DNA of 46,090 nucleotides. It comes from Erwinia typographi (GTDB lineage: Bacteria; Pseudomonadota; Gammaproteobacteria; Enterobacterales; Enterobacteriaceae). Made by a program: the position numbers and the translations under genes. Positions 7,957 through 16,454 of this stretch are shown piece by piece. The stretch lies in NCBI RefSeq assembly GCF_000773975.1, contig NZ_JRUQ01000042.1, positions 1 to 46,090 on the forward strand, given 5' to 3'. Position 1 is the first letter of the stretch. Each line of letters begins with the position of its first letter. Below the pieces are notes generated by a model that was not told the DNA's origin, did not search any database, and saw only the letters and a list, made by a program, of their open reading frames with translations.

Positions 7957-9585
7957 ATGAGCTTATTAACGGTACGAGATCTGCGTATTGGATTTGGCGA
8001 TAAACCGCTGGTGCAGGGCGTTTCCTTTCAACTTAAGCCTCATGAGAAAGTGGCGCTGGTAGGTGAGTCAGGCTCCGGGAAAAGCATCACGGCGATGAGC
8101 CTGCTGCACCTTCTGCCCGGTGCGCAGATTTCCGGTGAGGCGATATTTGAGGAGCAAAATTTACTTACCCTGAACCAGGCGCGGATCAGAGAGATCAGCG
8201 GCCGGGATATTGCCATGATCTTTCAGGAGCCGATGACCGCCCTCAATCCACTGAAAACCGTGGGGGAGCAGGTCGCGGAAATTTACCGCATTCATCGCAA
8301 TTATAGTCACCGCGAGGCCTGGCAGCATGCCATTGACCGCCTTCATGAGACCGGTATCCCAGAGGTAGAGCAGCGCGCGCATGCCTATCCACATCAACTT
8401 TCAGGTGGGCAGCGTCAGCGTGTGATGATCGCGATGGCGCTGGCGGGCGAACCCAAACTTTTGCTGGCCGATGAACCGACAACGGCGCTGGACGTGACGC
8501 TGAGGCTGCAAATTCTCGAGCTTCTGAGCCAGTTGCAACAGCGCAACGGGATGTCGGTGCTGTTGATCACTCACGATCTTCATCTGGTCCGTCGTTTCGC
8601 CGACCGGGTATTGGTGATGGAAAAAGGCGTGCTGGTGGAGGATGCGCCTACTGAACGGTTGTTTAACGCCCCTGCGCATCACTATACCCGCAAACTCCTT
8701 TCAAGCCGACCAGAACGCCGGGTTGAAGCCGTACCCGCCGATGAAAACGAGACGCCGCGACTGCGTGCCGAGCAGGTGCAAATCTGCTATCCGCGTATCA
8801 GCCGGGGCCTTCGTCAATGGTTTCGCCCTGGCTGGCATCAGGCGGTCAACAATGCCAGCCTGGAGCTGAAACGCGGTCAGACCGTGGGCATTATTGGTGA
8901 ATCTGGATCGGGTAAAACCTCGCTGGCGAATGCCGTATTAGGGCTGGTCAAGCATCTCGGCGTGCTGGAAGTGGATGGCGTGTCGTGGCAGCAGGCGCTC
9001 AACACCAGCAGGCACGACCGCAAGTCTCAACGCCGTAAAATACAGGCAGTCTTTCAGGACCCCTATTCGTCTTTGTCGCCACGATTGACCATCGAGCAGA
9101 TCATCGGCGAAGGATTGCAGTTTCATCAGCCGCATCTGTCAGCTGCCGAGCGTCGTCAGCGTATCTCATCGCTGCTGGCTGAAGTGGGGCTGCACCCTCA
9201 GCAGTTTCCCGATTTGTTGCAGCGTCATCCGCACGAGTTTTCTGGCGGTCAGCGCCAGCGTATTGCCATTGCGCGCGCGCTGATTGTGGAACCGGACATC
9301 TTAGTGCTGGATGAGCCGACCAGCGCGCTGGACGTTACAGTACAGAAGCAGGTGGTGGAATTACTGCAACAGATCCAGCGCGAGCGGGGCTTAAGTTATT
9401 TGATTATTACCCATGATGTCGTGGTGGTGGCCGCGATGGCCCATCATGTGCTGGTGATGAAAGAGGGGGAGGTGGTGGAGGCGGGGGAGGCCGTTACTCT
9501 CCTGTCGACGCCGCAGCATCCTTATACTCAGGCGTTAATTGAAGCGGCTCAGGACGTGCCGCTTCAGGCTTTACCCGCCGCCTGA
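7957..9585 (+). CDS. Fused double ABC ATPase (DppD-DppF/GsiA type)
   Basis: A 542-residue protein with two complete ATP-binding domains. The N-terminal half has Walker A GESGSGKS (36-43), signature LSGGQRQR, Walker B LLLADEPT and a switch histidine in LITHDLH. The C-terminal half has GESGSGKT, SGGQRQRI, ILVLDEPT and ITHDVVV. The half-ends carry the oligopeptide-transporter C-terminal segment (H-Y-T-R-K-L-L and HPYTQAL). It energises the two permeases encoded upstream. The ATG follows a GGGAGA ribosome site. It is the last gene of the + operon and meets the convergent SDR gene after 24 bases, with no clear terminator in that short gap. Confidence 0.93.
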   Translation: MSLLTVRDLRIGFGDKPLVQGVSFQLKPHEKVALVGESGSGKSITAMSLLHLLPGAQISGEAIFEEQNLLTLNQARIREISGRDIAMIFQEPMTALNPLKTVGEQVAEIYRIHRNYSHREAWQHAIDRLHETGIPEVEQRAHAYPHQLSGGQRQRVMIAMALAGEPKLLLADEPTTALDVTLRLQILELLSQLQQRNGMSVLLITHDLHLVRRFADRVLVMEKGVLVEDAPTERLFNAPAHHYTRKLLSSRPERRVEAVPADENETPRLRAEQVQICYPRISRGLRQWFRPGWHQAVNNASLELKRGQTVGIIGESGSGKTSLANAVLGLVKHLGVLEVDGVSWQQALNTSRHDRKSQRRKIQAVFQDPYSSLSPRLTIEQIIGEGLQFHQPHLSAAERRQRISSLLAEVGLHPQQFPDLLQRHPHEFSGGQRQRIAIARALIVEPDILVLDEPTSALDVTVQKQVVELLQQIQRERGLSYLIITHDVVVVAAMAHHVLVMKEGEVVEAGEAVTLLSTPQHPYTQALIEAAQDVPLQALPAA

Positions 9586-9609
9586 ATGAGGGCGGCCAGA
9601 GGGGGAGTC

Positions 9610-10413
9610 TTAGAGTATTGCCTTCTGCCCGCCATCAACGGTCAGCAGCGCACCCACGATATAACTGGCGCGCCGACTGGCTAAAAACAGCACGGCGTCA
9701 GCAATCTCTTCCGGTTGCCCAAAGCGTCCCAGCGGCAACTCTGCTTCCATTTTTGCCAGCGCCTGCTCCGTCGTCAGCGCCAGACGTTTCGCCTCATGCT
9801 CGACCGAGCGATGAATACGTTCAGTGAGGGTAAAGCCCGGATTCACCGCATTAAGACGGATGCCATAGCGGGCATAGTGTTGCGCCAGGGCGAGGGTGGA
9901 TAATAGCAGCGCCGCGTTAGCGGCACCGCCAGCCGCATGTGACGGATTGGGTATCCTGCCGCCGGTGCCGACAATGTTCACAATCGCCCCACGCTGACCA
10001 AAACTGTCGGTTTTCTTTTTTCGCCATCTCGCCAGCATCGCATCCTGGGTATGGATATAGGTAAAATATTTCGCATCCATAGCGGCGCGCCAGGCTTCAC
10101 TATTCAGTTCTTCTGGCGCGCGTCGTTGCGCATCCCCGGCGCTGTTGACCAGAATATCAATTTCCCCAAACCGCTCCGCTACCTGATTAACCACGTCGGT
10201 TGCCTGATTGGCGTCTCGCAGATCGGCCGATAAAGTAATCACGCGATCTGCTGGCTGCGCCAGGCTCTCTTCCGCCGCACGGAGGTTGTGTTCATTACGC
10301 GAGACAATGGCAACCCTTGCCCCTTCTGCGAGGAAACGTTGCACCACCGCTAAACCGATGCCTTTACTGCCGCCAGTCACAAGAACGACTTTGTTGCGTA
10401 ATTCTAATTCCAT
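9610..10413 (-). CDS. SDR-family protein lacking the catalytic triad
   Basis: A 267-residue classical-SDR fold protein. The cofactor motif TGGSKGIG is at 13-20, NSAG at 90-93 and the NPGF segment near 191. The S-Y-x-x-x-K triad is missing: the Ser position reads V-G-T (148-150), and where YSASK is expected the sequence is G-G-A-A-N (162-166). The enzyme may therefore not reduce ketones in the usual way, and some BKR-like SDR subgroups are known to lack these residues. It is the last gene of the - operon, 12 bases after an SfnB-type gene, with GAGG before the ATG. Confidence 0.85.
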   Translation of the reverse strand: MELELRNKVVLVTGGSKGIGLAVVQRFLAEGARVAIVSRNEHNLRAAEESLAQPADRVITLSADLRDANQATDVVNQVAERFGEIDILVNSAGDAQRRAPEELNSEAWRAAMDAKYFTYIHTQDAMLARWRKKKTDSFGQRGAIVNIVGTGGRIPNPSHAAGGAANAALLLSTLALAQHYARYGIRLNAVNPGFTLTERIHRSVEHEAKRLALTTEQALAKMEAELPLGRFGQPEEIADAVLFLASRRASYIVGALLTVDGGQKAIL

Positions 10414-10425
10414 GCTGTTCGGACC

Positions 10426-11631
10426 TCAGATTTTGGTATTGATGGGCGGCAGTGTGCCATTCAGATAGAAATCGCCGACCGCGCGGGCTTTATAGGAAAC
10501 AGGATCGTGAGTGGTATGCGTGCGCGCATTACGCCAGTGACGATCCAGATTTATCGCCTGGGTGGTCGCCGAGGCTCCTCCGAGGCGGAACAGCTTTTCG
10601 CTTACCCACAGTGAGGCTTCGGTAGTGGCGTATTTGGCTTCCGCGATAGCAATCGATGCTTCGGCTAACAGGCGATCGGCTTCGCCGGCATTTTCATAGC
10701 TCGCCTGTAATGCCCGATCTAAAAGACGAGCGCCACGTTCCAACAGCGCATCCGCTCCGTGAGTCTGTATCGCCATTTCACCGACGGTGTGCAGCACGTA
10801 GGGGTCCTGCGTTGCGTCTGCCACGCCGCTTTCACGCAGTACTCGCGCATGCTCGCGACCATACGCGCAGGCATCCTCCAGCGCAGCTTGAGCAATACCG
10901 GCATCAATGGCGCAGTGGAGCAACTGGGCAAACGCGCCTTCATGGGTGCGGCGCTGACCAAACGCTGGCACGGGCAGTATTTCATCCTCGTCTATCACCA
11001 CATCCTGATATTCGGTGGTGCCGCTGGCGGTGGTGCGTTGGCCCATACCATCCCAGTCGTTATGCACCGTGACGCCGGCACGATCCTGAGGTACGAAGAT
11101 GGCTGCACGACCGCCATCAGGATGTAATGCCGTGACGAGGATAATGGTCGAGAACAGGCTGCCAGTGCTGTAGGCCTTACGCCCATTCAGTCGCCAGCCC
11201 TGTCCGCTGCGTTGCAACGTCGTACTGACATCGCCAATAAAATTGCCGCCTTTCTCTGCGGCCGCATTACTCATTAATCCTCCGCTCAGCGTATGGGCGA
11301 AGTAGCTCTGTTTCTGGCTTTCGCGACCATAGAGACGGAGTTTTTCAAGATTGGTGAACTGTGGGGCGACGGCTTGCGCAATGTTAGGATCGCCAGCCGC
11401 CAGCGTGCGTAGCACCTGACTGAAGGTCAGTATATCGATTTCAGCGCCGCCATATTCACGCGGTACGCGCAGTGCGAGCAATCCACTCTGCTTAAGCCGT
11501 TCAATTTCTTCATAAGGTAGCTCACGCGAGCGGTCGCGCTGACTGCTGCCCGCGGCGAACTGTTCACGAAAGGCATCAGCGGCCTTCAGCGCCTGCGCGG
11601 CGTTCAATATGGGAACGGAAGCGTTAGCCAT
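10426..11631 (-). CDS. SfnB/DszC-type flavin-dependent monooxygenase (acyl-CoA dehydrogenase fold), copy 2
   Basis: A 401-residue protein of the acyl-CoA-dehydrogenase fold. It has the C-terminal RHWRNARTHTTHDP motif that marks the SfnB/DszC/isobutylamine-N-hydroxylase group rather than true acyl-CoA dehydrogenases. A Y-S-T-G-S segment and GMGQRTTASGTTEY lie in the flavin-binding middle domain. Relatives use reduced FMN and O2 to oxidise sulfur or nitrogen atoms; SfnB is linked to sulfone use under sulfur starvation. It starts in an 8-base overlap with the upstream monooxygenase gene. It is clearly paralogous to the product of 14336-15601. Confidence 0.88.
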   Translation of the reverse strand: MANASVPILNAAQALKAADAFREQFAAGSSQRDRSRELPYEEIERLKQSGLLALRVPREYGGAEIDILTFSQVLRTLAAGDPNIAQAVAPQFTNLEKLRLYGRESQKQSYFAHTLSGGLMSNAAAEKGGNFIGDVSTTLQRSGQGWRLNGRKAYSTGSLFSTIILVTALHPDGGRAAIFVPQDRAGVTVHNDWDGMGQRTTASGTTEYQDVVIDEDEILPVPAFGQRRTHEGAFAQLLHCAIDAGIAQAALEDACAYGREHARVLRESGVADATQDPYVLHTVGEMAIQTHGADALLERGARLLDRALQASYENAGEADRLLAEASIAIAEAKYATTEASLWVSEKLFRLGGASATTQAINLDRHWRNARTHTTHDPVSYKARAVGDFYLNGTLPPINTKI

Positions 11632-12973
11632 TTTTTTCTACCTCATATTTTGTTGCGGCGTAACGGCTGGCAGGGCGCTGGAATCCCATGCGCTCGCGTA
11701 AGGTATCGCCGTGGTAAGCCGTACGATACAGACCGCGACGCTGCAATTCTGGCACCACCAGATCCACAAAATCTATCAACCCGCCAGGCAACCAGCCCGG
11801 CATAATATTAAAACCATCCGCCCCTTCTTCCTGAAACCAACTCGCCATAAAATCTGCGATATCAGCGGGCGTTCCCACCAGTAAAGGATGGCCGCGCGCC
11901 ACGCCGACCTGCTGATAAAGCTGGCGAATGGTCAGATTATCGCGACGGGCGATATCAATCAGTAATTGAGCCCGACTGGTATATTCCCGACCCGGCGGCA
12001 GCGTTGGCAACGGACCATCCAGCTCATAACCTGCCAGGCTAACGCCGCCGAGATGGTGTTCAAGCTGTGCCAGCCCAACCTCTGGATGGAGCAGAGACTG
12101 TAACTGCTCAAACTTCTCTTTGGCCTCGCTGCGGGTGGGGGCGACGACCGGGAATAAGCCGGGCAGAATACGAAGGTCATCGCGTTGACGGCCCGCTTTT
12201 TCAGCCAGTCCTTTAATTTCACGATAAAAATGCTGCGCGTCGGCAAGCGTGGTTTGCGCGGTATAGATCACTTCGCCATATTTCGCGCCAAGCTCAATTC
12301 CCTGCACGGACGATCCCGCCTGCACCAGCAGTGGATAGCCCTGAGGCACGCGCGACACGGTAAGCGGACCGCGAACGTTGAAGAATTCACCCTGGTGATT
12401 GAGGGCATGAAGTCGCTGCGGTGGGAAATAGAGCCCTTCCTGCTGGTCGGCTATCAGCGCATCGTCATCCCAGCTGTCCCACAATCCGCGGACTACTTCT
12501 ACAAACTCTTCCGCACGGCGATAGCGCGTCTCCGGAGGAGGAATGTTGGCGAGAGAAAAATTGTCGGCCTCGGCCTGGCTGGATGAGGTGACAATATTCC
12601 AACCGGCGCGGCCGTTGCTCAGATGGTCCAGCGACGCGAATTTGCGCGCTAAATGCCATGGCTCATTGAAGGTGGTGGACGCGGTGGCAATCAGACCAAT
12701 ATGTTGAGTCAGCGGAGCGAGGGCGGAAAGCAAGGTCAGCGGTTCAAGATGAGCTTTGGGCGTGCGCCCCAGCCGTTCAGCCGCCCGATCCCGAACGGCC
12801 AGCCCATCGGCCAGAAAAAACAGGTCGAACAGTCCCCGCTCGGCAATTTCAATCAGTTTGCGATAGTGCTCAAAGCGCATCGGCGCTTGCGGATCGACGT
12901 CGGGGTGTCGCCACCCCGCGAGATGACGTCCGGTGGTTTCAACAAACACGCCTAAATGCAGGGTTCGGCTCAT
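11624..12973 (-). CDS. LLM-class FMN-dependent monooxygenase (NtaA/SnaA/DszA family), copy 2
   Basis: A 449-residue TIM-barrel flavin monooxygenase. It has the family start with H-L-G-V-F and GWRHPD, the signature GRAGWNIVTSS, and the closing NIMPGWLPGGLIDFVDLVVPELQRRG segment. Members use FMNH2 from a separate reductase to attack C-S or C-N bonds (DszA on dibenzothiophene sulfone, NtaA on nitrilotriacetate, EmoA on EDTA). It overlaps the paralogous upstream gene by 4 bases and the downstream SfnB-type gene by 8 bases, so all are translated from one message. No flavin reductase gene is in the window. The substrate is unknown. Confidence 0.92.
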   Translation of the reverse strand: MSRTLHLGVFVETTGRHLAGWRHPDVDPQAPMRFEHYRKLIEIAERGLFDLFFLADGLAVRDRAAERLGRTPKAHLEPLTLLSALAPLTQHIGLIATASTTFNEPWHLARKFASLDHLSNGRAGWNIVTSSSQAEADNFSLANIPPPETRYRRAEEFVEVVRGLWDSWDDDALIADQQEGLYFPPQRLHALNHQGEFFNVRGPLTVSRVPQGYPLLVQAGSSVQGIELGAKYGEVIYTAQTTLADAQHFYREIKGLAEKAGRQRDDLRILPGLFPVVAPTRSEAKEKFEQLQSLLHPEVGLAQLEHHLGGVSLAGYELDGPLPTLPPGREYTSRAQLLIDIARRDNLTIRQLYQQVGVARGHPLLVGTPADIADFMASWFQEEGADGFNIMPGWLPGGLIDFVDLVVPELQRRGLYRTAYHGDTLRERMGFQRPASRYAATKYEVEKNG

Positions 12974-14325
12974 TTCACCGCTCCACTTGCTGCATAACGG
13001 CTCGCTGGCTGACGCAATCCCAGATGATCGCGTAAGGTGCTGCCGGAGTAGGCTGTGCGGAACAAACCGCGCTTTTGTAACACCGGGACGACCTGCGTGA
13101 TAAATTCATCCAGCCCGCCGGGCAACCATGGCGCCATAATGTTGAAACCATCCGCTGCGCCTTCCCTGAACCAGCTTTCAAGAATATCGGCTATCTCCTC
13201 AGCGGTGCCAAACACCGACCAGTGTCCGCGCGTGCCGTTAACGTGCCAGTAAAGCTGGCGGATAGTCAGGTTTTCACGCCGGGCAAAGGCTATCAGTAGC
13301 GCCTGACGACTTTGGTTGCCCTGCGTTAACGGCAGATCGGGCACCGGATCGTCCGGGGAATAGCCGGAGAGATCGAAGCCGCCGAGATGACGGGCCAGAA
13401 CCGCCCAGCCAATTTCAGGATTGATCAGCTCTTGTAACTGCTCGAACTTTTCACGCGCGTGTTCAGCGCTTTCACCCACTACCGGGAATATCCCCGGCAT
13501 GATTTTCAGGCTGTCGGGCGTGCGGCCCCACTCAGCCAGCTGTGATTTCACCTCGCGGTAAAATTTCTGCGCTTCACCAGCATCACGTTGGGCCGTAAAA
13601 ATCACTTCCGCATGGCGAGCGGCGAGCGTCTGGCCGTCCGCAGAAGAACCTGCCTGAACAATCACCGGTTGCCCCTGTGGCGAACGCGAAATGGTTAAAG
13701 GGCCGCGAACCTGGAAGAATTCGCCCTGATGATCGAGAATATGTAGCCGTTCAGGATCAAAGAATCGCCCCTGTTCACGATCGTCCAGCAGGGCATCGCC
13801 GTCCCAGCTGTCCCACAAACCTTTAACTACCTCGACAAACTCCTGCGCACGTCGGTAGCGCAAGCCATGCTCCATCACTTCGCTGCGGTTAAAGTTTTTC
13901 GCTTCCCCGCCGGTCCAACTGGTCACAACATTCCAGCCCGCGCGACCTTTGCTGAGGTGATCGAGCGAAGCGTATTTACGGGCGACGTTAAAAGGCTCGT
14001 TATAGCTGGTGGAGGCCGTCGCAATCAGGCCAATTTTTGAGGTCGTCACCGCTAAGGCCGCAAGCAGCGTTAGCGGCTCAAAATTGACGGTGCGGGATGT
14101 CCGCCCCAGAGACTCATCCTCTTCATACTGAAACGTCATCTGGTCGCCGAGGAAAATCATATCGAATTTGGCCTCTTCCGCTCGCCTGGCAAGATAATGG
14201 AAGTGGTCAAAATTCATTCCTGCGCCAACGGGAGCATCGGGATGGCGCCAGGCGGCAATATGATGCCCGGCATCTTGTAAGAACGCCCCGAGATGCATCT
14301 GGGCGTTTGGCTTATTGCTCATCAT
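12970..14325 (-). CDS. LLM-class FMN-dependent monooxygenase (NtaA/SnaA/DszA family), copy 1
   Basis: A 451-residue paralogue of the neighbouring LLM protein, with the same landmarks: MHLGAFLQ, AWRHPDA, GRAGWNVVTSWTGGEAKN and NIMAPWLPGGLDEFI near the end. The two copies have clearly diverged, so they probably perform successive steps or act on related substrates rather than being redundant. The start is an ATGATG doublet after GGAG. The upstream SfnB-type gene ends 10 bases before it. Both LLM copies lie between two SfnB-type copies, giving a mirrored SfnB-LLM-LLM-SfnB block. Confidence 0.92.
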   Translation of the reverse strand: MMSNKPNAQMHLGAFLQDAGHHIAAWRHPDAPVGAGMNFDHFHYLARRAEEAKFDMIFLGDQMTFQYEEDESLGRTSRTVNFEPLTLLAALAVTTSKIGLIATASTSYNEPFNVARKYASLDHLSKGRAGWNVVTSWTGGEAKNFNRSEVMEHGLRYRRAQEFVEVVKGLWDSWDGDALLDDREQGRFFDPERLHILDHQGEFFQVRGPLTISRSPQGQPVIVQAGSSADGQTLAARHAEVIFTAQRDAGEAQKFYREVKSQLAEWGRTPDSLKIMPGIFPVVGESAEHAREKFEQLQELINPEIGWAVLARHLGGFDLSGYSPDDPVPDLPLTQGNQSRQALLIAFARRENLTIRQLYWHVNGTRGHWSVFGTAEEIADILESWFREGAADGFNIMAPWLPGGLDEFITQVVPVLQKRGLFRTAYSGSTLRDHLGLRQPASRYAASGAVK

Positions 14326-14335
14326 GGCTCTCCGG

Positions 14336-15601
14336 CTAGTCGTACATGGTGATGGGCGGCGGCGTCTGGTCGAGATAAAAACGACCTACAACGCGATAGC
14401 GGTGGTTGATGGGATCGTGGGTGGTGTGAGTCCGGGCATTGCGCCAGTGACGGTCAAAATTGTTGGCGCTCAGGGTCGCGGAGGAGCCGCCGACGTCGTA
14501 AATCAATTCTGCGGCGCGCAGGGCGGACTCGTTGCAGATGATCTTTGCTTCTGCGGTGGCAATGGAGGCGGCAATCAGGCGGGCTTCGCGTTCAGCTTCT
14601 GCAAGATCGCCGTACCATCCCGACACGGCCTCATCGACCTTGCGGGCTGCGCGCAACAGTGTGGCTTCTGCCGCATGCGCATGCGCGGCGATGTTGCCGA
14701 TAATATGCTGAACGTACCAGTCATCCACCGAGCGCTCAACGCCCGAATCAGGCCGTGGACGCGCGCCGCGATTGGCCCAGCCGATAGCCTCGTCGAGCAC
14801 TGCGAAGGCAATGCCTACTTCAATCGTTGAGTGCAGCATCTGGGTAGCGGCGGGCTGATAGTTGCGGCGTTTCTTTTCCGCGTGACTGTAAAACATCACT
14901 TCTTCCGGCAGCACAGCAACATCGTTGAATTCGGTGCTGCCGCTGGCAGTGAGCCGCTGCCCCATGCCATCCCAGTCATCATGCTGTACTACCCCCTGGC
15001 GAAGGCGCGGTATTAATGCTGAGACAGTGTCGCCGAGGTCGTTTTTTGCCGTCACGCGCAGTCGGTCAGCATATAAGCCGCCGGTGCTGTAAAACTTTTT
15101 ACCCCGTAAGCGCAGGCCCTGCGGCGTAGTGATCAGCTGCGTCGTCATATCGGTGACAAACTTGCCGCCCAGCTCACCCGTTGCGCCACTGATGATGTCG
15201 CCGTATCGCAATCCGGCAAAATAACGCGCCTGCTGCTCCGCGTTGCCGTTGAGCCGCAGACGTTCAACCGAGGTGAAATGGGGGATCAGCACCTGCGCCA
15301 CGTTGGGATCGCCTTTCGCCAGCGCGATCATGATTTGGGCTAAATCTTCATAGGCAAGCTCAGGACCGTCCCATTTCACCGGAACGCGCACAGCGGTAAT
15401 GCCAGCTGTACGTACCCATTCCAGCGCCTCATGGGCCAGAATTCGCTGCTTATCACGCAGTGAAGCTTCTGCCGCCAGCGCTGGCGTCAATGCTTGTGCG
15501 GCGCGAATGATCCCTTCCGCTGAGGTTGTCGCACTGACGACGGGATAATCAAAATGGCCCACTGGGCTTTCCAGTTCAACCGGGGAATTCTGTAAAGTCA
15601 T
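14336..15601 (-). CDS. SfnB/DszC-type flavin-dependent monooxygenase, copy 1
   Basis: A 421-residue protein of the acyl-CoA-dehydrogenase fold. It has the C-terminal RHWRNARTHTTHDP motif and GMGQRLTASGSTEF, as in SfnB and DszC. The start chosen is the ATG at 15601, which has AGGAG seven bases upstream. A longer in-frame start at 15646 would overlap the aldolase gene and adds residues without family character. The usual role of the group is FMNH2-dependent oxidation of a sulfide or sulfone sulfur, or of an amine. It is the third gene of the - operon. A reduced-flavin supplier must come from elsewhere in the genome. Confidence 0.88.
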   Translation of the reverse strand: MTLQNSPVELESPVGHFDYPVVSATTSAEGIIRAAQALTPALAAEASLRDKQRILAHEALEWVRTAGITAVRVPVKWDGPELAYEDLAQIMIALAKGDPNVAQVLIPHFTSVERLRLNGNAEQQARYFAGLRYGDIISGATGELGGKFVTDMTTQLITTPQGLRLRGKKFYSTGGLYADRLRVTAKNDLGDTVSALIPRLRQGVVQHDDWDGMGQRLTASGSTEFNDVAVLPEEVMFYSHAEKKRRNYQPAATQMLHSTIEVGIAFAVLDEAIGWANRGARPRPDSGVERSVDDWYVQHIIGNIAAHAHAAEATLLRAARKVDEAVSGWYGDLAEAEREARLIAASIATAEAKIICNESALRAAELIYDVGGSSATLSANNFDRHWRNARTHTTHDPINHRYRVVGRFYLDQTPPPITMYD

Positions 15602-15623
15602 CGTTATCTCCTGAGGGGCCTCA

Positions 15624-16418
15624 TCAGTCGCGATAGGGCACGCCATCGCGATCCAGTAGGCGCTTCAGCGCGTTGAAATGCAGTTCAGCGCCGGGCAAAT
15701 ACTCGCTCTGCTGGCCGTCATGCAGCGGCGTACGGGTAATTTGATGACGAACTTTTTCCCGCAGCGCTGGCGTCAGCTCACGTAACGGCTCGCCCGTCCA
15801 GCGGGCATAGAGCTGGACCTGGCAGGCATACTCGAGAGAATACAGTCGATCCCAGGCTTCACCTGCGGTGGTGCCGGTCACCACCACGCCGTGATTGGCC
15901 ATAAACAGGATTGATTTCAGCTGTAACAGTTCGGCCAGACGTCCACCTTCGTCCGGGTCACGCGCCAGGGCCTGATAGTCGTTGTCATAGGCAATGTCAT
16001 CACTCAGCAAGGCTTCCGCCTGGCCGGTGATCAGCAAACGCTGATCGGCCAATCGTGCGATCGCGCTGGCATAGGGCATGTGGGTGTGAAAGACCGCCGC
16101 GTGCTGCGGGTCGAAAGCATGAATTGGCGCATGGATGCAGTAGGCGGAACGCTGTATCTGTCCTTTTCCCGCCAGCAGCTTGCCGTCATAACCCACTTTT
16201 AGAAAGACGCTGGCCGTCGCCTCTGACCAGTGCAGGCCAAAAGGCAGCAGCAGAAATGCCCGCTCGCCTGGGACGGCCAGCGTCAGATGGTTGTAAATCC
16301 CCTGACTAAAACCATTACGGTCAGAAAAATGATGCGCAGCGGCAAGGTCGATACGGGCCTGCCACTCTTCCGCGCTCACCTCGTTGCGAGAGACGCGTTC
16401 GATGTGTAAATCAGTCAT
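15624..16418 (-). CDS. Class II aldolase/adducin-domain protein
   Basis: A 264-residue cytoplasmic protein. The zinc-site histidines of the class II aldolase family are present: H-T-H at 111-113 and N-H-G at 175-177 (His176). The family includes fuculose-phosphate aldolase, ribulose-5-phosphate epimerase, MtnB and decarboxylase-like members, so the reaction is not fixed by sequence. Within a monooxygenase operon it could cleave or dehydrate the carbon skeleton left after oxidation. The MtnB-like possibility (methionine-salvage type dehydratase) fits a sulfur theme but is speculation. AGGAG precedes the ATG. The binding-protein gene ends 36 bases upstream. Confidence 0.85.
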   Translation of the reverse strand: MTDLHIERVSRNEVSAEEWQARIDLAAAHHFSDRNGFSQGIYNHLTLAVPGERAFLLLPFGLHWSEATASVFLKVGYDGKLLAGKGQIQRSAYCIHAPIHAFDPQHAAVFHTHMPYASAIARLADQRLLITGQAEALLSDDIAYDNDYQALARDPDEGGRLAELLQLKSILFMANHGVVVTGTTAGEAWDRLYSLEYACQVQLYARWTGEPLRELTPALREKVRHQITRTPLHDGQQSEYLPGAELHFNALKRLLDRDGVPYRD

Positions 16419-16454
16419 AGCCTTCTCCTGGAGTTCAATGATTGAAAGGGCAAC

